A stretch of DNA of 36,250 nt from Legionella steigerwaltii (GCF_001468065.1 NZ_LNYZ01000043.1:38121-74370); one strand, 5' to 3'. Counted from the first letter of the stretch, positions 1 through 8,511 are shown. The notes: generated by a model not told the origin, from the sequence alone. Numbers and translations are program-made.

Positions 1-1184
1 GCTGATGACGAGTGTTCTTCTTCTTTTTTAGAGCTTATTGATTTCTCTAGAATCAATTCTCCCTTCAAACGATGTATTTCTTTTTCCAACTCAGGCACTC
101 GTGATGCCTTTTTTTCCGATTCTTGTATCGTCAATTGATCTGCTTCTTCTTTCTCCAATTGAGCAACGCCAAAATCAAGCTCTTTAATTAGTTTGTTCAG
201 ATTAGCGGTTTCTTCATCTACAAAGTCGGAGGTGCATAACTCATCAATTTTTTCTTTGTCTAGTCCTAACCAACGGCTGATCAGATTCTCGATTTTTGGA
301 CGTTCAACAAAGCAATAAACAGCTAGTGCCCCTAAACCGACAAGGATACTCGCAACAACAATAGGCCATGCTGTTGCAGCAATTGAAGCAACAAATAAAC
401 TTGCAATAGCCAAAGATACAGTCTGACCCGCAAAAAAACCACCACTAAAAAAGATAATACCAACAACACCCGTAGTGATGTATTTCCCAGCTTTTAAGTA
501 AGGATTCTCTAACGCAGCATTAAACTTATCTCGCGCTTCCTTTAAACCTATATGGAGTTGAAGCAACTTTCTTGCGAGCTCAAGATCGGCGATTAATTGT
601 TCCTTAGTTTTATCAGCAATTCCTGTCAGACGGGCCCTAATTGCTTTTATTTGTTTAAATTGCTCAAGTAACACATCAAGCAATTGCGGGGTATCTGAAG
701 ATTTTATACCTAAATTTTTAGAAATTTCGACTAAGTCAAAACTATAAAAAACAATCATGGAAAGGATTGAAAATAACGTTCCCACCCCAAAAAGAACAAG
801 CGTAGGGATAGAAGAAAACATCCCCATAAATGCGGTAACACCATCAAATCCTTCACAACCAAAATAAATTGTTCCTGCAAGGGCTAATAACCCGTATTTG
901 ATTGCTGCAGACATACCTGGTTTCTTGGTTTCGTCTTCATTTTGTCCAGGATTTAATGACTTATTCAGATCCTTTAATAACGAGGCTTGCAATGAAGCGA
1001 TTAAAAAAAATGCTTCATCATTAGTTGCGATCTTAGAAGTTTGTGCAAACCATTCTAACAAATCTTTTCTGTTAATTGTTGGTGCATTTTTTGGCAACAA
1101 AGCAGCTAGAGCAGCCAGAGCAGACTTGCTTTCACTTAATTTTTTAATTAGCTCTTGGCTGGTTGTACTCAGTTCAATTATCAT
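1..1184 (-). CDS. Membrane and coiled-coil protein of unknown function, C-terminus cut by window edge
   Basis: The minus strand is open from an ATG at 1184 to the window edge (about 394 codons, no stop), so the C-terminus is missing. A strong ribosome site, AGGGGGG, lies 6 bases before the ATG. The product starts MIIELSTTSQELIKKLSESK with no signal peptide. Hydrophobic stretches fall at about residues 95-111 and 125-149, then a longer Gly/Ala-rich one at 237-293 that could span the membrane twice. Between them and after them lie charged, Lys/Glu-rich helices (for example around 165-215 and 320-394) that look like coiled coil. I recognise no enzyme motif. Large cytosolic-start proteins with internal membrane hairpins and coiled coils are common among Legionella Dot/Icm substrates, but the secretion signal would be in the missing part, so that role is only a guess. 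Confidence 0.8.
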   Translation of the reverse strand, partial: MIIELSTTSQELIKKLSESKSALAALAALLPKNAPTINRKDLLEWFAQTSKIATNDEAFFLIASLQASLLKDLNKSLNPGQNEDETKKPGMSAAIKYGLLALAGTIYFGCEGFDGVTAFMGMFSSIPTLVLFGVGTLFSILSMIVFYSFDLVEISKNLGIKSSDTPQLLDVLLEQFKQIKAIRARLTGIADKTKEQLIADLELARKLLQLHIGLKEARDKFNAALENPYLKAGKYITTGVVGIIFFSGGFFAGQTVSLAIASLFVASIAATAWPIVVASILVGLGALAVYCFVERPKIENLISRWLGLDKEKIDELCTSDFVDEETANLNKLIKELDFGVAQLEKEEADQLTIQESEKKASRVPELEKEIHRLKGELILEKSISSKKEEEHSSS

Positions 1185-1367
1185 ATAGTCCCCCCCTAAA
1201 TTACTGGCACTCTAAAAGCTAAGCCAAGGGATATCTGTTATATGATACTGACCATTTATTAAACAAATATTAAGTTGTAAAAGTTATTTGTAAAGAAATG
1301 CTTTTATTTTGTTAAATAAGAGTAAAATCAAAAGTATCTAATGGGGAAAAGAGACTTGTTTTATTTG

Positions 1368-1458
1368 TAGCCTGGATGAAGCAATAGCGTTATGCAGGAT
1401 TAAGAAACTCATTTCTCTCTACAAAACCCGGGTTACGCTATCGCTTCACCCAGGCTAC
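1368..1458. repeat. GTAGCCTGG palindromic repeat, copy 1
   Basis: Imperfect inverted repeat: the left arm begins GTAGCCTGGATGAAGC and the right arm ends GCTTCACCCAGGCTAC, pairing over about 25 bases with few mismatches around a roughly 35-base loop. It lies 26 bases before the GST-like gene. The same arms recur at 2247-2308, 10480-10532, 15588-15677, 16690-16768 and 27733-27821, so this is a dispersed REP-like family rather than a gene-specific terminator. The rest of the 300-base gap 1185-1484 shows no gene. Confidence 0.85.
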
Positions 1459-1484
1459 GGATAATTAATAAAGGGAGATTTTCT

Positions 1485-2174
1485 ATGATAATTTTGTATT
1501 CCTATCCCGAGCTCTTTGGTGTACCAGATAACAATCCTTTTGGTTTAAAAGTGGATACTTTTCTTCGATTAACCCAAATAAAGTACCAGCATGAGCATAT
1601 TATTAATACAGAGAACGTACCGCGAGGACAGTTACCTTATCTAAACGATGCAGGACAAATCATTACGGACAGTAATAATATTTTGCATTATCTGTCACAA
1701 AAATATGTTAATTTGGATCCCGATCTAACCAAAGAACAAGAAAACATTCATTTTTTAGTGACTCGCATGTTGGATAATCATTTGTATTGGGTTATGTCCT
1801 ATTCACGCTGGCAGGATGATCAATTTTGGCCTTTATTCAAAGCGGAGTTCTTAAAACAACCTTCCGAATTATCAGGAGCTTCTCTTGAAAAAGTAAGAAA
1901 ATACAATATTGAGAAATATCATTATCAAGGTATTGGTAGGTACTCCACTAAAGACATATATCAATCCGGTATTGATGATTTGCAAGCAATTCATCATATT
2001 TTAGGGGATAATGATTTTATATTTGGTAATGAAATACATGCTTTGGATGCCTGTTGTTATGGATTTTTGGCCAATATTTTTTATTTTGATATAGACACAC
2101 CGCTAAAAGAATTTATGATAAAAACACCTTTGAAAGATTATACCAATCGAATCAGAGCATTATTGAACTATTGA
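1485..2174 (+). CDS. Glutathione S-transferase-fold protein (metaxin/FAXC-like)
   Basis: The 229-residue product has a thioredoxin-like N-terminal half (about 1-75) with NPFGLKVDTFLRL near residue 17, the RGQLPYL cis-Pro loop near 48 and ITDSNNILHYL near 59, the Asp-Ser pair that binds the gamma-glutamyl part of glutathione in GST folds. The all-helical C-terminal half ends around 229. The N-terminal pattern (NPFxxKVDTFLRLxxIxY) is that of the metaxin/failed-axon-connections type of GST, not of classical detoxifying GSTs. It has no signal peptide, so it should be cytosolic. The start is supported by AAGGGAG seven bases upstream. It appears to be a single gene, with repeats on both sides. Substrate unknown. 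Confidence 0.8.
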   Translation: MIILYSYPELFGVPDNNPFGLKVDTFLRLTQIKYQHEHIINTENVPRGQLPYLNDAGQIITDSNNILHYLSQKYVNLDPDLTKEQENIHFLVTRMLDNHLYWVMSYSRWQDDQFWPLFKAEFLKQPSELSGASLEKVRKYNIEKYHYQGIGRYSTKDIYQSGIDDLQAIHHILGDNDFIFGNEIHALDACCYGFLANIFYFDIDTPLKEFMIKTPLKDYTNRIRALLNY

Positions 2175-2191
2175 TGCAATGTCATTTAACG

Positions 2192-2341
2192 AGTAACCGT
2201 TCACGTAATGGAACTTAAGTATAATCAAACGCTCATAAATGTACTTATAGCCTGGGTGAAACGAAGTGAAACCCGGGTTTCGGTCCTTCGGACCGTCACC
2301 CAGGCTACTCTTAAGTTGACATCATTACGTGAACGGTTACT
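2192..2341. mobile_element. 150-bp MITE-like element with 19-bp perfect terminal inverted repeats
   Basis: The left end AGTAACCGTTCACGTAATG (2192-2210) is the exact reverse complement of 2323-2341. Inside lies a second nested palindrome, a GTAGCCTGGGTG-type repeat at about 2247-2308. The element has no coding capacity. Its right end directly touches the stop codon (2342-2344) of a response-regulator gene that lacks its output domain. The interior from 2211 aligns with 10443-10560 (shared stretches include ATCAAACGCTCAT and the whole GTAGCC core), so it is a member of a family. I could not see a clear target-site duplication. Confidence 0.75.
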
Positions 2342-2794
2342 TTAGCTATTAGTCCATATGAGTTCGAGAGCTTGCAACTCCTTCTCGGTTAAAAGCTCAT
2401 ATTTGTTCATTGCATTGGCAGTATGATCTGGGTAATGTTCAAGACATTTTTTAATCAGTTTTAATAAATCAGCTTCATTTATAGGCTTTGTAATAAAATC
2501 AATCGCTCCTGCTTTTATCGCTTTAACCGCCATGGGGATATCTCCATAGGCTGTAATTATAATTACCTTAAGCAAGCTGTTCAGTCGTTTTAATTTTTCG
2601 AATAGCTCAAGCCCATCCATGTCAGGCATACGAACATCGGTAATCAAACAGCCTATATGTTGAGGATTATGTTGCTCCAGAAAACTTTTTGCATTCAAAT
2701 AGGTTTTAACTTCAAAATTCATAGACTCAAAAAGCCATTTCAAAGCACGCAATACGTTCTCATCGTCATCAACAATATAAATGGTTTTATTCAT
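2342..2794 (-). pseudogene. FixJ/NarL-type response regulator truncated at its DNA-binding domain
   Basis: A 150-residue product from the ATG at 2794. The receiver domain (1-122) is complete: acidic pair D10-D11, phospho-acceptor D53 in ITDVRMPDMDG, T81, and K103 in DFITKP. The linker then enters what should be a LuxR/FixJ helix-turn-helix (LLTEKELQALELIW), but the frame stops after three more residues. Normal relatives run about 200 residues, so roughly 50 residues carrying the recognition helix are missing. The stop abuts the terminal repeat of the element at 2192-2341, and no leftover helix-turn-helix code exists beyond it (only 17 bases separate element and GST gene). It overlaps the kinase gene by 8 bases (ATGAATAA), so it is translationally coupled. 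It may still act as a phosphate sink or single-domain regulator. Confidence 0.75.
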
Positions 2795-3977
2795 TGTAAG
2801 GTCCCGAAGTTTGCTTAGGCAGTCTAAAAGAACATACTGTCCCCACATCTGAGGTATTTTTTTCTATTGTGAAACTACCACCATGGGCTTCAATAATTTT
2901 TCTACAAATGCTTAATCCTAGCCCTAAACCATATTCTTTGGTGCTGTAGCATGAAGCAAGTAGATTATCGAGCACATTTTGCGCAACTCCTGGTCCATTA
3001 TCTGTAATAGTAACCAATACATCCGAATCGATACTTTTTATCTTAATCAACAAGATAGGATTCTTTATTTGCGCATCAACCATGGCTTCAAATGCATTAT
3101 TGATAAGATTTAAAAATACCTGTCGCATTTGATTCCGATCTAAATAGACTTCATTCAAATGTTCATCAACCTCATATTGAACGGTTCCAGAAAAATTGGA
3201 ATAAAATTTTGACAAAACAACAGATTGCTTCGCTAATAAAGCCAAATTAACACGTTCAAAATGCAATTCTCCATGAGTAACAAAACGCCTCATTCGCTTA
3301 ATAATCGTATTGATTAATTCAACTTGTTCTAGTGCTTTTTGGAGCACATCTATAAATTCATTGCTATCTTTACCTTCTTGTTTTAAACGCAAAATACTCC
3401 CAAGAAGATAGGAATTTAGTGCCAATATAGGTTGAGAGATTTCATGAGATAATGAGGATGCTGACTCCCCTGAAAAATAACATCTTGATATACGGTCAAG
3501 AGTTGTCTGTTGTAACTGAATCAATTCCTGGTTCTTTTTTTGTTCTGTAATAAAACGCCAGGTGCCAATCATTTTAATCACATTATTTTCTGCATCGCGA
3601 ATACAACGACCACGAGCCGATACCCATTCATAATGTCCTTGGGTAGATTGAATACGAAAATCCGCTATGTGATCCTCAAAATAAGCAAGAGAATCGATTA
3701 ACTTATTAGCCACTTGCTCACGATCTTCTGGATGAAGTCGTGTTATAAAATTGTCTATATGACCTACTTCACTATCTGCGTTTAAAATGGATAAAGACTC
3801 AGAATAACCGAAATCAATGACTTCATTGGTGCTCAAATCCCACTGCCAAACATTTAATTTGCCGACGTCGAGTAATTCCATTAAATAATCACGAGAGATT
3901 TCGTAGGTGAGATTATTTGCGAATAGGTCTTCGGAGCATTTCTTTTTTGAATCGATAAACATCTTGGAATTTATCAT
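2787..3977 (-). CDS. PAS-domain sensor histidine kinase (FixL-like)
   Basis: A 396-residue soluble kinase with no transmembrane segment, so a cytoplasmic sensor. Order: N-terminal lead (1-35); PAS/PAC fold (about 36-145, with LHPEDREQV near 81-89 and YEWVSARGRCIRD near 116-128); dimerisation/phospho-acceptor helix with H178 in SLSHEISQP; ATPase domain with N-box QVFLNLINNAFEA (N290, N293-N294), G1 box DNGPGV (326-331), G2 box GLGLGLSI (350-356) and the closing GTVCSFRLP (379-387). SHEISQP is typical of the FixL/TodS/DctB-like HPK4 group. The start has AGAGGA seven bases upstream. It is the first gene of a two-gene operon with the response regulator at 2342-2794, whose output domain is lost, so the pathway may be broken. 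The PAS domain has no obvious haem His, so the signal is unknown. Confidence 0.9.
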   Translation of the reverse strand: MINSKMFIDSKKKCSEDLFANNLTYEISRDYLMELLDVGKLNVWQWDLSTNEVIDFGYSESLSILNADSEVGHIDNFITRLHPEDREQVANKLIDSLAYFEDHIADFRIQSTQGHYEWVSARGRCIRDAENNVIKMIGTWRFITEQKKNQELIQLQQTTLDRISRCYFSGESASSLSHEISQPILALNSYLLGSILRLKQEGKDSNEFIDVLQKALEQVELINTIIKRMRRFVTHGELHFERVNLALLAKQSVVLSKFYSNFSGTVQYEVDEHLNEVYLDRNQMRQVFLNLINNAFEAMVDAQIKNPILLIKIKSIDSDVLVTITDNGPGVAQNVLDNLLASCYSTKEYGLGLGLSICRKIIEAHGGSFTIEKNTSDVGTVCSFRLPKQTSGPYNE

Positions 3978-4138
3978 TTATGTATCCTCTGTGATTGAGT
4001 CATCCATTCCATGATTTATACAGTTTGTCGCATAAGAAACCGTTCTTTCGCTTTTGAAATGATATCACAGGATCATCCCATAATATGAGTTAATATATAC
4101 CATAATGTTTTTTTATATAAACGCTAATTTGGCATATA

Positions 4139-4175
4139 AAAAAGATACGGCTTGGATCATTTTATTCCAAGCCGT
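4139..4175 (-). terminator. Rho-independent terminator of the malic enzyme gene
   Basis: A perfect 10-bp stem, ACGGCTTGGA (4147-4156) with TCCAAGCCGT (4166-4175), and a 9-base loop. Read on the minus strand it is followed by ATCTTTTTTAT. It lies 24 bases after the malic enzyme stop codon. Confidence 0.88.
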
Positions 4176-4198
4176 TATTGAAATCACCTAGATTTATC

Positions 4199-5908
4199 TT
4201 AGTCAGCTAGTTCATAAGGTATATAAACGGGATTCCATATGTTGGCAGCAAGTTCATTCTCAAACTCAGCCTCATTAACCCCAGCAAGACCTTCTAAAAT
4301 CGCCTGTTTCCCTACAGCTTTTGCTACCTCAAGGCTAATTGAACGAAGATTTGCAATGGGAGGTAGAAGATTTGCCGACTTATTTTTCTTCGCCGGCGAA
4401 CATTCGGCAAGCGCAAGCGCTGAAGCCTTGATCATCCCATCAGAAACTCGTTTTGCCTTCGCCGAGATAATGCCTAAAGCCAATCCTGGGAAAATGTATG
4501 AATTATTCGTCTGATCAATATGAAATTCTTTCCCATTAAACTTTACTGGCTCAAAGGGGCTTCCTGTTCCAATTAAAGCACGCCCATCAGTCCAAGTCAG
4601 AAGGTCTTTGGGAACTGCTTCACTATGAGAGGTTGGATTAGATAGTGGAAAAATAACAGGCCGGTCTGTGTATTTAGCCATGGTGCGCACCACCTCTTCA
4701 GTAAATGCACCTTGTTGTGTCGAAACCCCAATTAGGGCAGTAGGTTTCACATTACGAACAACATCCAACAATCCAATTTCCTCACGGTTAGTAACCTGCC
4801 ATCCATCTACTTCGGAACGCTTACGAGCAAAAGCAAGCTGATCTTGAGTCAATCCTTTGCCACCTTCCACCAGCAGCCCATACCTGTCCACAGCATAGAT
4901 GCGATCAGCTGCCTCTTGATCGCTTAATCCTGCATTCATAAGGGCACCGCGTATTAGTTGAGCAATTCCATGCCCAGTTCCTCCGAAACCAAAGAATACG
5001 ATTTTTTGATCTTTTAGTGGGATTCCAGTCACATTAATGGCGGAAAGCAGAGTACCTGTCGCCATAGCTGCAGTTCCCTGGATGTCATCATTAAAAGTAC
5101 ACAGTTGATCTCGATAACGCGTCAACAATTGTGCTGCATTCGCACCAGCGAAATCCTCCCATTGCAGAAGAACATTGGGCCAACGACGTTTTACGGCGGA
5201 TACAAATGCATCAACAAACTCATTATACTCAGCACCACGAATACGATTATGGCGCCAGCCAATATAAAGCGGGTCGGCCAATCGTTCTTCATTGTCTGTT
5301 CCTACATCCAGTAAAATAGGCAAACAATATTGAGGGGGAATACCGGCCAAAGCAGTATAAAGCGCCATTTTTCCAATCGGGATCCCCATTCCTCCGGCCC
5401 CCTGATCACCAAGACCAAGAATACGTTCACCGTCACTTACAACAATACATTTAATCAAGTCATAGCGTGGATGCGAAAGAATTTGATCGATCATGTTCTT
5501 ATTGGGGTAACTTAGGAATAGACCGCGAGGTTTGCGGAATACCTCACTAAATTTTTGACATCCTTCCCCAACAACAGGGGTATAAACAATGGGGAGCATT
5601 TCCTCGATATTGTTAATGATCAATGAGTAAAAAAGAGTTTCATTGTTATCTTGGAGATCGCGCAAAAAACTGTATTTTTCTAAAGAGGTTGGCAATGCAG
5701 TCAATCCATCATGACGACGTTTTTGCTGTTCCTCTAAGGTACTCACCTGGGGCGGTAATAAACCATGCAGCGAGAAGGCATCCCTTTCATCATTAGTAAA
5801 TGCTGTACCTTTATTTAATCTGGAATTGTTGAGCAGATTATAACCTGTCAATTTCGTTTTGATGATACCTTCTTTGAGATATTGAGTTTCTTGAGCCGAT
5901 TTTTTCAT
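4199..5908 (-). CDS. maeA: NAD-type malic enzyme
   Basis: Oxidative decarboxylation of L-malate to pyruvate and CO2 in the cytosol, linking the TCA cycle to pyruvate. The 569-residue length matches the E. coli SfcA/MaeA type (about 565) and not the 750-residue MaeB fusion type. Visible landmarks are the catalytic Tyr Y109 in VYTPVVGEGC; Lys K180 at the end of LGDQGAGGMGIPIGK; metal ligands E251-D252 (WEDFAGAN) and D275 (FNDDIQGTA); and a Rossmann nucleotide loop GFGGTGHGIA (307-316). The ATG has AAAGGA nine bases upstream. It is followed by a strong terminator and appears monocistronic. NAD rather than NADP preference is inferred from family type, not from a residue I can prove. Confidence 0.95.
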   Translation of the reverse strand: MKKSAQETQYLKEGIIKTKLTGYNLLNNSRLNKGTAFTNDERDAFSLHGLLPPQVSTLEEQQKRRHDGLTALPTSLEKYSFLRDLQDNNETLFYSLIINNIEEMLPIVYTPVVGEGCQKFSEVFRKPRGLFLSYPNKNMIDQILSHPRYDLIKCIVVSDGERILGLGDQGAGGMGIPIGKMALYTALAGIPPQYCLPILLDVGTDNEERLADPLYIGWRHNRIRGAEYNEFVDAFVSAVKRRWPNVLLQWEDFAGANAAQLLTRYRDQLCTFNDDIQGTAAMATGTLLSAINVTGIPLKDQKIVFFGFGGTGHGIAQLIRGALMNAGLSDQEAADRIYAVDRYGLLVEGGKGLTQDQLAFARKRSEVDGWQVTNREEIGLLDVVRNVKPTALIGVSTQQGAFTEEVVRTMAKYTDRPVIFPLSNPTSHSEAVPKDLLTWTDGRALIGTGSPFEPVKFNGKEFHIDQTNNSYIFPGLALGIISAKAKRVSDGMIKASALALAECSPAKKNKSANLLPPIANLRSISLEVAKAVGKQAILEGLAGVNEAEFENELAANIWNPVYIPYELAD

Positions 5909-5979
5909 TTCAAAATATCCTTTTTGATAAGTGTTTTTATAAAATTTAATAAATCAATATAGGGCCTGTTTCCATTCCG

Positions 5980-6894
5980 CTAGCTTGGTAGAGGTATAAA
6001 TTCTTTATCATCACCGGGTATTTTCCCAAATTTTCCTTCTGTCCAATCTAATTTCGCTTGTTCAATTCGTTCTCTCGAACTGGACACAAAATTCCACCAA
6101 ACAAATCGTCGCTCTTCTAAAGCAGCACCACCCAGAATAATCATATGCACCTCAGAGTCTGCGATAACTTTTAGCTCAGCTCCTGGCTTAAGAACTAACA
6201 TCCTCATGGCATTATAAACTATATTGTCAATGATTATCTTACCACTTAAAAGATGAATTGCGCGTTCTTCTACCGTAGATGACACGATCAGCTCAGCATG
6301 AGCCTCCAAATTACATTCAACAAAAAGTGCATCGCTTGGAGTAATAACCGCGGATCTAAGTCCCATCCACTCCCCTGCAATTACCCGAAAATTCATATTT
6401 TTATCATTCTTCGTAGGAATTGCACTTTTGTCATAATGTGTAAATGAAGGATTTGTTTCCTCTTTATTAAGAGGTAATGCAAGCCAACACTGGATGCCAA
6501 AAAAATGTTGTGGATAGAAACGATCATGTTGTGGCGTTCGTTCTGAATGAGCAATTCCCCGTCCTGCTGTCATTAAGTTGACTTCACCTGGAACAATAAT
6601 TTGATGACTCCCAAGTGTATCTCGATGTTCCAATCGACCCGAGAATAAATAAGTCATAGTGGATAAACCTATATGAGGGTGTGGACGTACATCAATTCCC
6701 TTGCCTGTAAGCAGTTCACTAGGTCCTGCTTGATCCCAGAAAACAAAAGGCCCTACTGTTCTTTTTTCTTTGGACGGTAGTATGCGCCCCACTTGAAACC
6801 CTCCGAGATCCACTGATCTCGGAATCAACTCCACACTAATTTGCCGGGGACAACCTTGGGTCTCACATATAGGGTCTTTTGCATTAAAATAACT
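5980..6894 (-). CDS. Pirin family protein (cupin)
   Basis: A bicupin of 304 residues if started at the ATG at 6894. This start (MSYFNAKDP) has AGGGAGAG eight bases upstream, while the in-frame ATG at 6960 has no good ribosome site. The N-terminal cupin carries the pirin metal motif PHPHIGL and the partner GRGIAHSERT (His and Glu ligands). The C-terminal domain holds FVWWNFVSSSRERIEQAKLDW, typical of pirins. Bacterial pirins bind Fe/Ni/Cu and some have quercetin 2,3-dioxygenase activity or modulate pyruvate metabolism. Its neighbour is malic enzyme, but nothing shows that the pairing is functional. No signal peptide. Confidence 0.92.
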   Translation of the reverse strand, partial: SYFNAKDPICETQGCPRQISVELIPRSVDLGGFQVGRILPSKEKRTVGPFVFWDQAGPSELLTGKGIDVRPHPHIGLSTMTYLFSGRLEHRDTLGSHQIIVPGEVNLMTAGRGIAHSERTPQHDRFYPQHFFGIQCWLALPLNKEETNPSFTHYDKSAIPTKNDKNMNFRVIAGEWMGLRSAVITPSDALFVECNLEAHAELIVSSTVEERAIHLLSGKIIIDNIVYNAMRMLVLKPGAELKVIADSEVHMIILGGAALEERRFVWWNFVSSSRERIEQAKLDWTEGKFGKIPGDDKEFIPLPS

Positions 6895-7128
6895 CATTCT
6901 TAGTACTCTCCCTAGATCATTCGAGACCACAATATCGGTTGCAGCATTTGAAATAAGCATAGCCTATATTAAGAGTTCCTGTCGCCCCAAGAGAGTAACA
7001 AAGAAAAGGGATATGCTAAGAATGAAACATTCTGATCATCAATAACTTAGCCGTAAAGATAAAAATTATCCCATAAATTTTTTAATGGCTATACTTATAA
7101 AAATAACTGAATCAAGGAATGAATTAAT

Positions 7129-7602
7129 ATGAACTCATACTGCTTTGATTTTTCTGCAATAAAAGCGCGTTTCTTCAGTTTAACGATAACGCTTTTATTT
7201 TTAGGTTGTTTCAGCATGGCCTCTTTTGCCGTACAACCTAGTCTCATAAAAAATCCAGACGGATCATCTGTAGAAACTAAAGCTGATGGTACTGTAATCG
7301 TGACAAATGCCAATGGCTCATCAGTACAAACCAACCCAGATGGCACTAAGATTATTACCAATCAAGACCATTCTTCGGTGGTCGAAAAACCGGATGGTAC
7401 TGAAATTATTACCAACCCTGATGGCTCTAAAGTACAAAAAAACCCAGATGGGAGCAAAATTGTAACCAACGCGGATCATTCTTCTGTAGTCTATAAAACC
7501 GATGGAACTAAGATCATTACCAACACAGACGGTTCATCAGTACAAGTTAATCCTGATGGAAAGAAAATTGTTAAAGATCCTAGTGGCAAAATTCTTAACT
7601 AG
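7129..7602 (+). CDS. Exported protein built of thirteen 9-residue PDGS/T repeats
   Basis: 157 residues. An N-terminal hydrophobic signal (about 14-34, TITLLFLGCFSMASFA) is followed from residue 43 by an uninterrupted array of 9-residue units with the pattern x-D-G-S/T-x-V/I-x-x-N (27 bp per unit, 7255-7599), twelve full and one partial. In several places units alternate in an 18-residue super-repeat where DHSSVV replaces DGSxV. Alternating polar/hydrophobic residues with a D-G turn every nine suggest a regular beta structure, perhaps a single-layer beta rod like the G-box (Tcp10 C-terminal) repeats of eukaryotic CPAP; that comparison is from memory of the pattern. C27 in LGC could make it a lipoprotein, but the lipobox is poor. 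A hairpin follows the stop. Function unknown. Confidence 0.85.
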   Translation: MNSYCFDFSAIKARFFSLTITLLFLGCFSMASFAVQPSLIKNPDGSSVETKADGTVIVTNANGSSVQTNPDGTKIITNQDHSSVVEKPDGTEIITNPDGSKVQKNPDGSKIVTNADHSSVVYKTDGTKIITNTDGSSVQVNPDGKKIVKDPSGKILN

Positions 7603-7613
7603 TTCGTGAAACA

Positions 7614-7643
7614 GACGTAAAAAGCATAACCGCTTTTTACGTC
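7614..7643. terminator. Hairpin between convergent genes, probable bidirectional terminator
   Basis: A 12-bp perfect stem, GACGTAAAAAGC (7614-7625) with GCTTTTTACGTC (7632-7643), around a 6-base loop. It sits 12 bases after the repeat-protein stop and 20 bases before the end of the convergent gene at 7663. A-T pairs inside the stem supply U-runs in either direction, though no long U-run follows. Confidence 0.65.
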
Positions 7644-7662
7644 ATAGCCCCTTTTACCAATT

Positions 7663-8463
7663 TTAATCAGACTTCTTACATGTTTGATTAAATTTCGCTA
7701 CCAATTCATCGAGCATATTTTGTTTTAACTTCGTTTTACCAGCAGTAACATAAGAAGTGAATAATTGATTAAAGCATGGCTGGAGTGAACCTTGTTCGGG
7801 CATTTCTTGAATCTCTTTCACAGAGTCTAAATCAACGTAATTCAGTTGCACCTGAGCATTTAAGTTCAGCTCATAATATGCTTTAGCAACACAACAAATG
7901 GCACAAGCCGCCAAATCATCATAAGCTTTAACTTGTGGAGAAGCGTTTTTAGACAGTGCAATAAGATCGTAGGCAGTAAGATTTTGGCTAAAATTTAAAT
8001 GATCATTTACAACAGCTACATCTTGCACTCCACCATTACAACGATCACCCCCTACTAGAGTTTCGATTTCCAAAGTATTTGTATTTTTTCTTTTGACTTT
8101 ATATAGAGTAGTAAAATCTCCTGTACCTCCACCGCTATTAATGGTGTAAAGCCAATACACGTTTTTCCCTGCATTGAAAAATTTATAATAACTGTACCCT
8201 TCTGCTGGACCTGGATATTCAGGATCTTGCCAGTTATAACCTATATACCCCTTTGCAATTAGACTGGCATTTTGTCCTTTCACTGCGTATTTATCTTTTG
8301 CTAATCCACATTGCTCAAGATTAATTTCTTTCCCTTCCATGTTAAAAAAACACAAGGCATCGATGGGTTTATTATGAAACATCAAATCAGCAGGAACGGC
8401 TGCACTAATTTTTGCCGTACATAAATAGGAAAACAAAATAAACCAGAATATTCTAATCTTCAT
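7663..8463 (-). CDS. Exported protein of unknown function
   Basis: About 266 residues from the ATG at 8463, which is preferred over the ATG at 8475 because AAGGGA is placed properly only for the inner one. It begins with a clear signal peptide (KIRIFWFILFSYLCTAKISA, then AAVPADL). The mature part is rich in Tyr and Gly (YIGYNWQDPEYPGPAEGY, about residue 75) and contains GGGTGDFTTLYKVKR (about 112), a CAICC cluster near residue 188, and further Cys that could form disulphides in the periplasm. I recognise no family. It converges on the repeat-protein gene at 7129. Confidence 0.8.
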   Translation of the reverse strand: MKIRIFWFILFSYLCTAKISAAVPADLMFHNKPIDALCFFNMEGKEINLEQCGLAKDKYAVKGQNASLIAKGYIGYNWQDPEYPGPAEGYSYYKFFNAGKNVYWLYTINSGGGTGDFTTLYKVKRKNTNTLEIETLVGGDRCNGGVQDVAVVNDHLNFSQNLTAYDLIALSKNASPQVKAYDDLAACAICCVAKAYYELNLNAQVQLNYVDLDSVKEIQEMPEQGSLQPCFNQLFTSYVTAGKTKLKQNMLDELVAKFNQTCKKSD

Positions 8464-8511
8464 TTTAAAAGACATCCCTTAAATCCCTTAGCAACCTATG
8501 ATGCGACGTTT

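Noticed and set aside
5105..5515. Several plus-strand frames within the malic enzyme gene
   Set aside because: All are antisense to a clear, full-length malic enzyme.
5962..5990. AGGGCCTGTTT beyond the pirin stop as evidence that a repeat cut the gene
   Set aside because: The pirin length and C-terminus look normal, and only one arm of the repeat is present.
6895..6960. Longer N-terminus for the pirin gene
   Set aside because: The inner ATG at 6894 has a good ribosome site and matches the usual pirin start.
7095..7361. Minus-strand frame with VPSGLV/VPSALV-like repeats
   Set aside because: It is the reverse-strand reading of the 27-bp repeat array of the 7129 gene, so its repeats are a by-product.
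7255..7599. Regular 27-bp repeats as a possible CRISPR array
   Set aside because: Units are contiguous, in frame and without spacers; they encode a 9-residue protein repeat.
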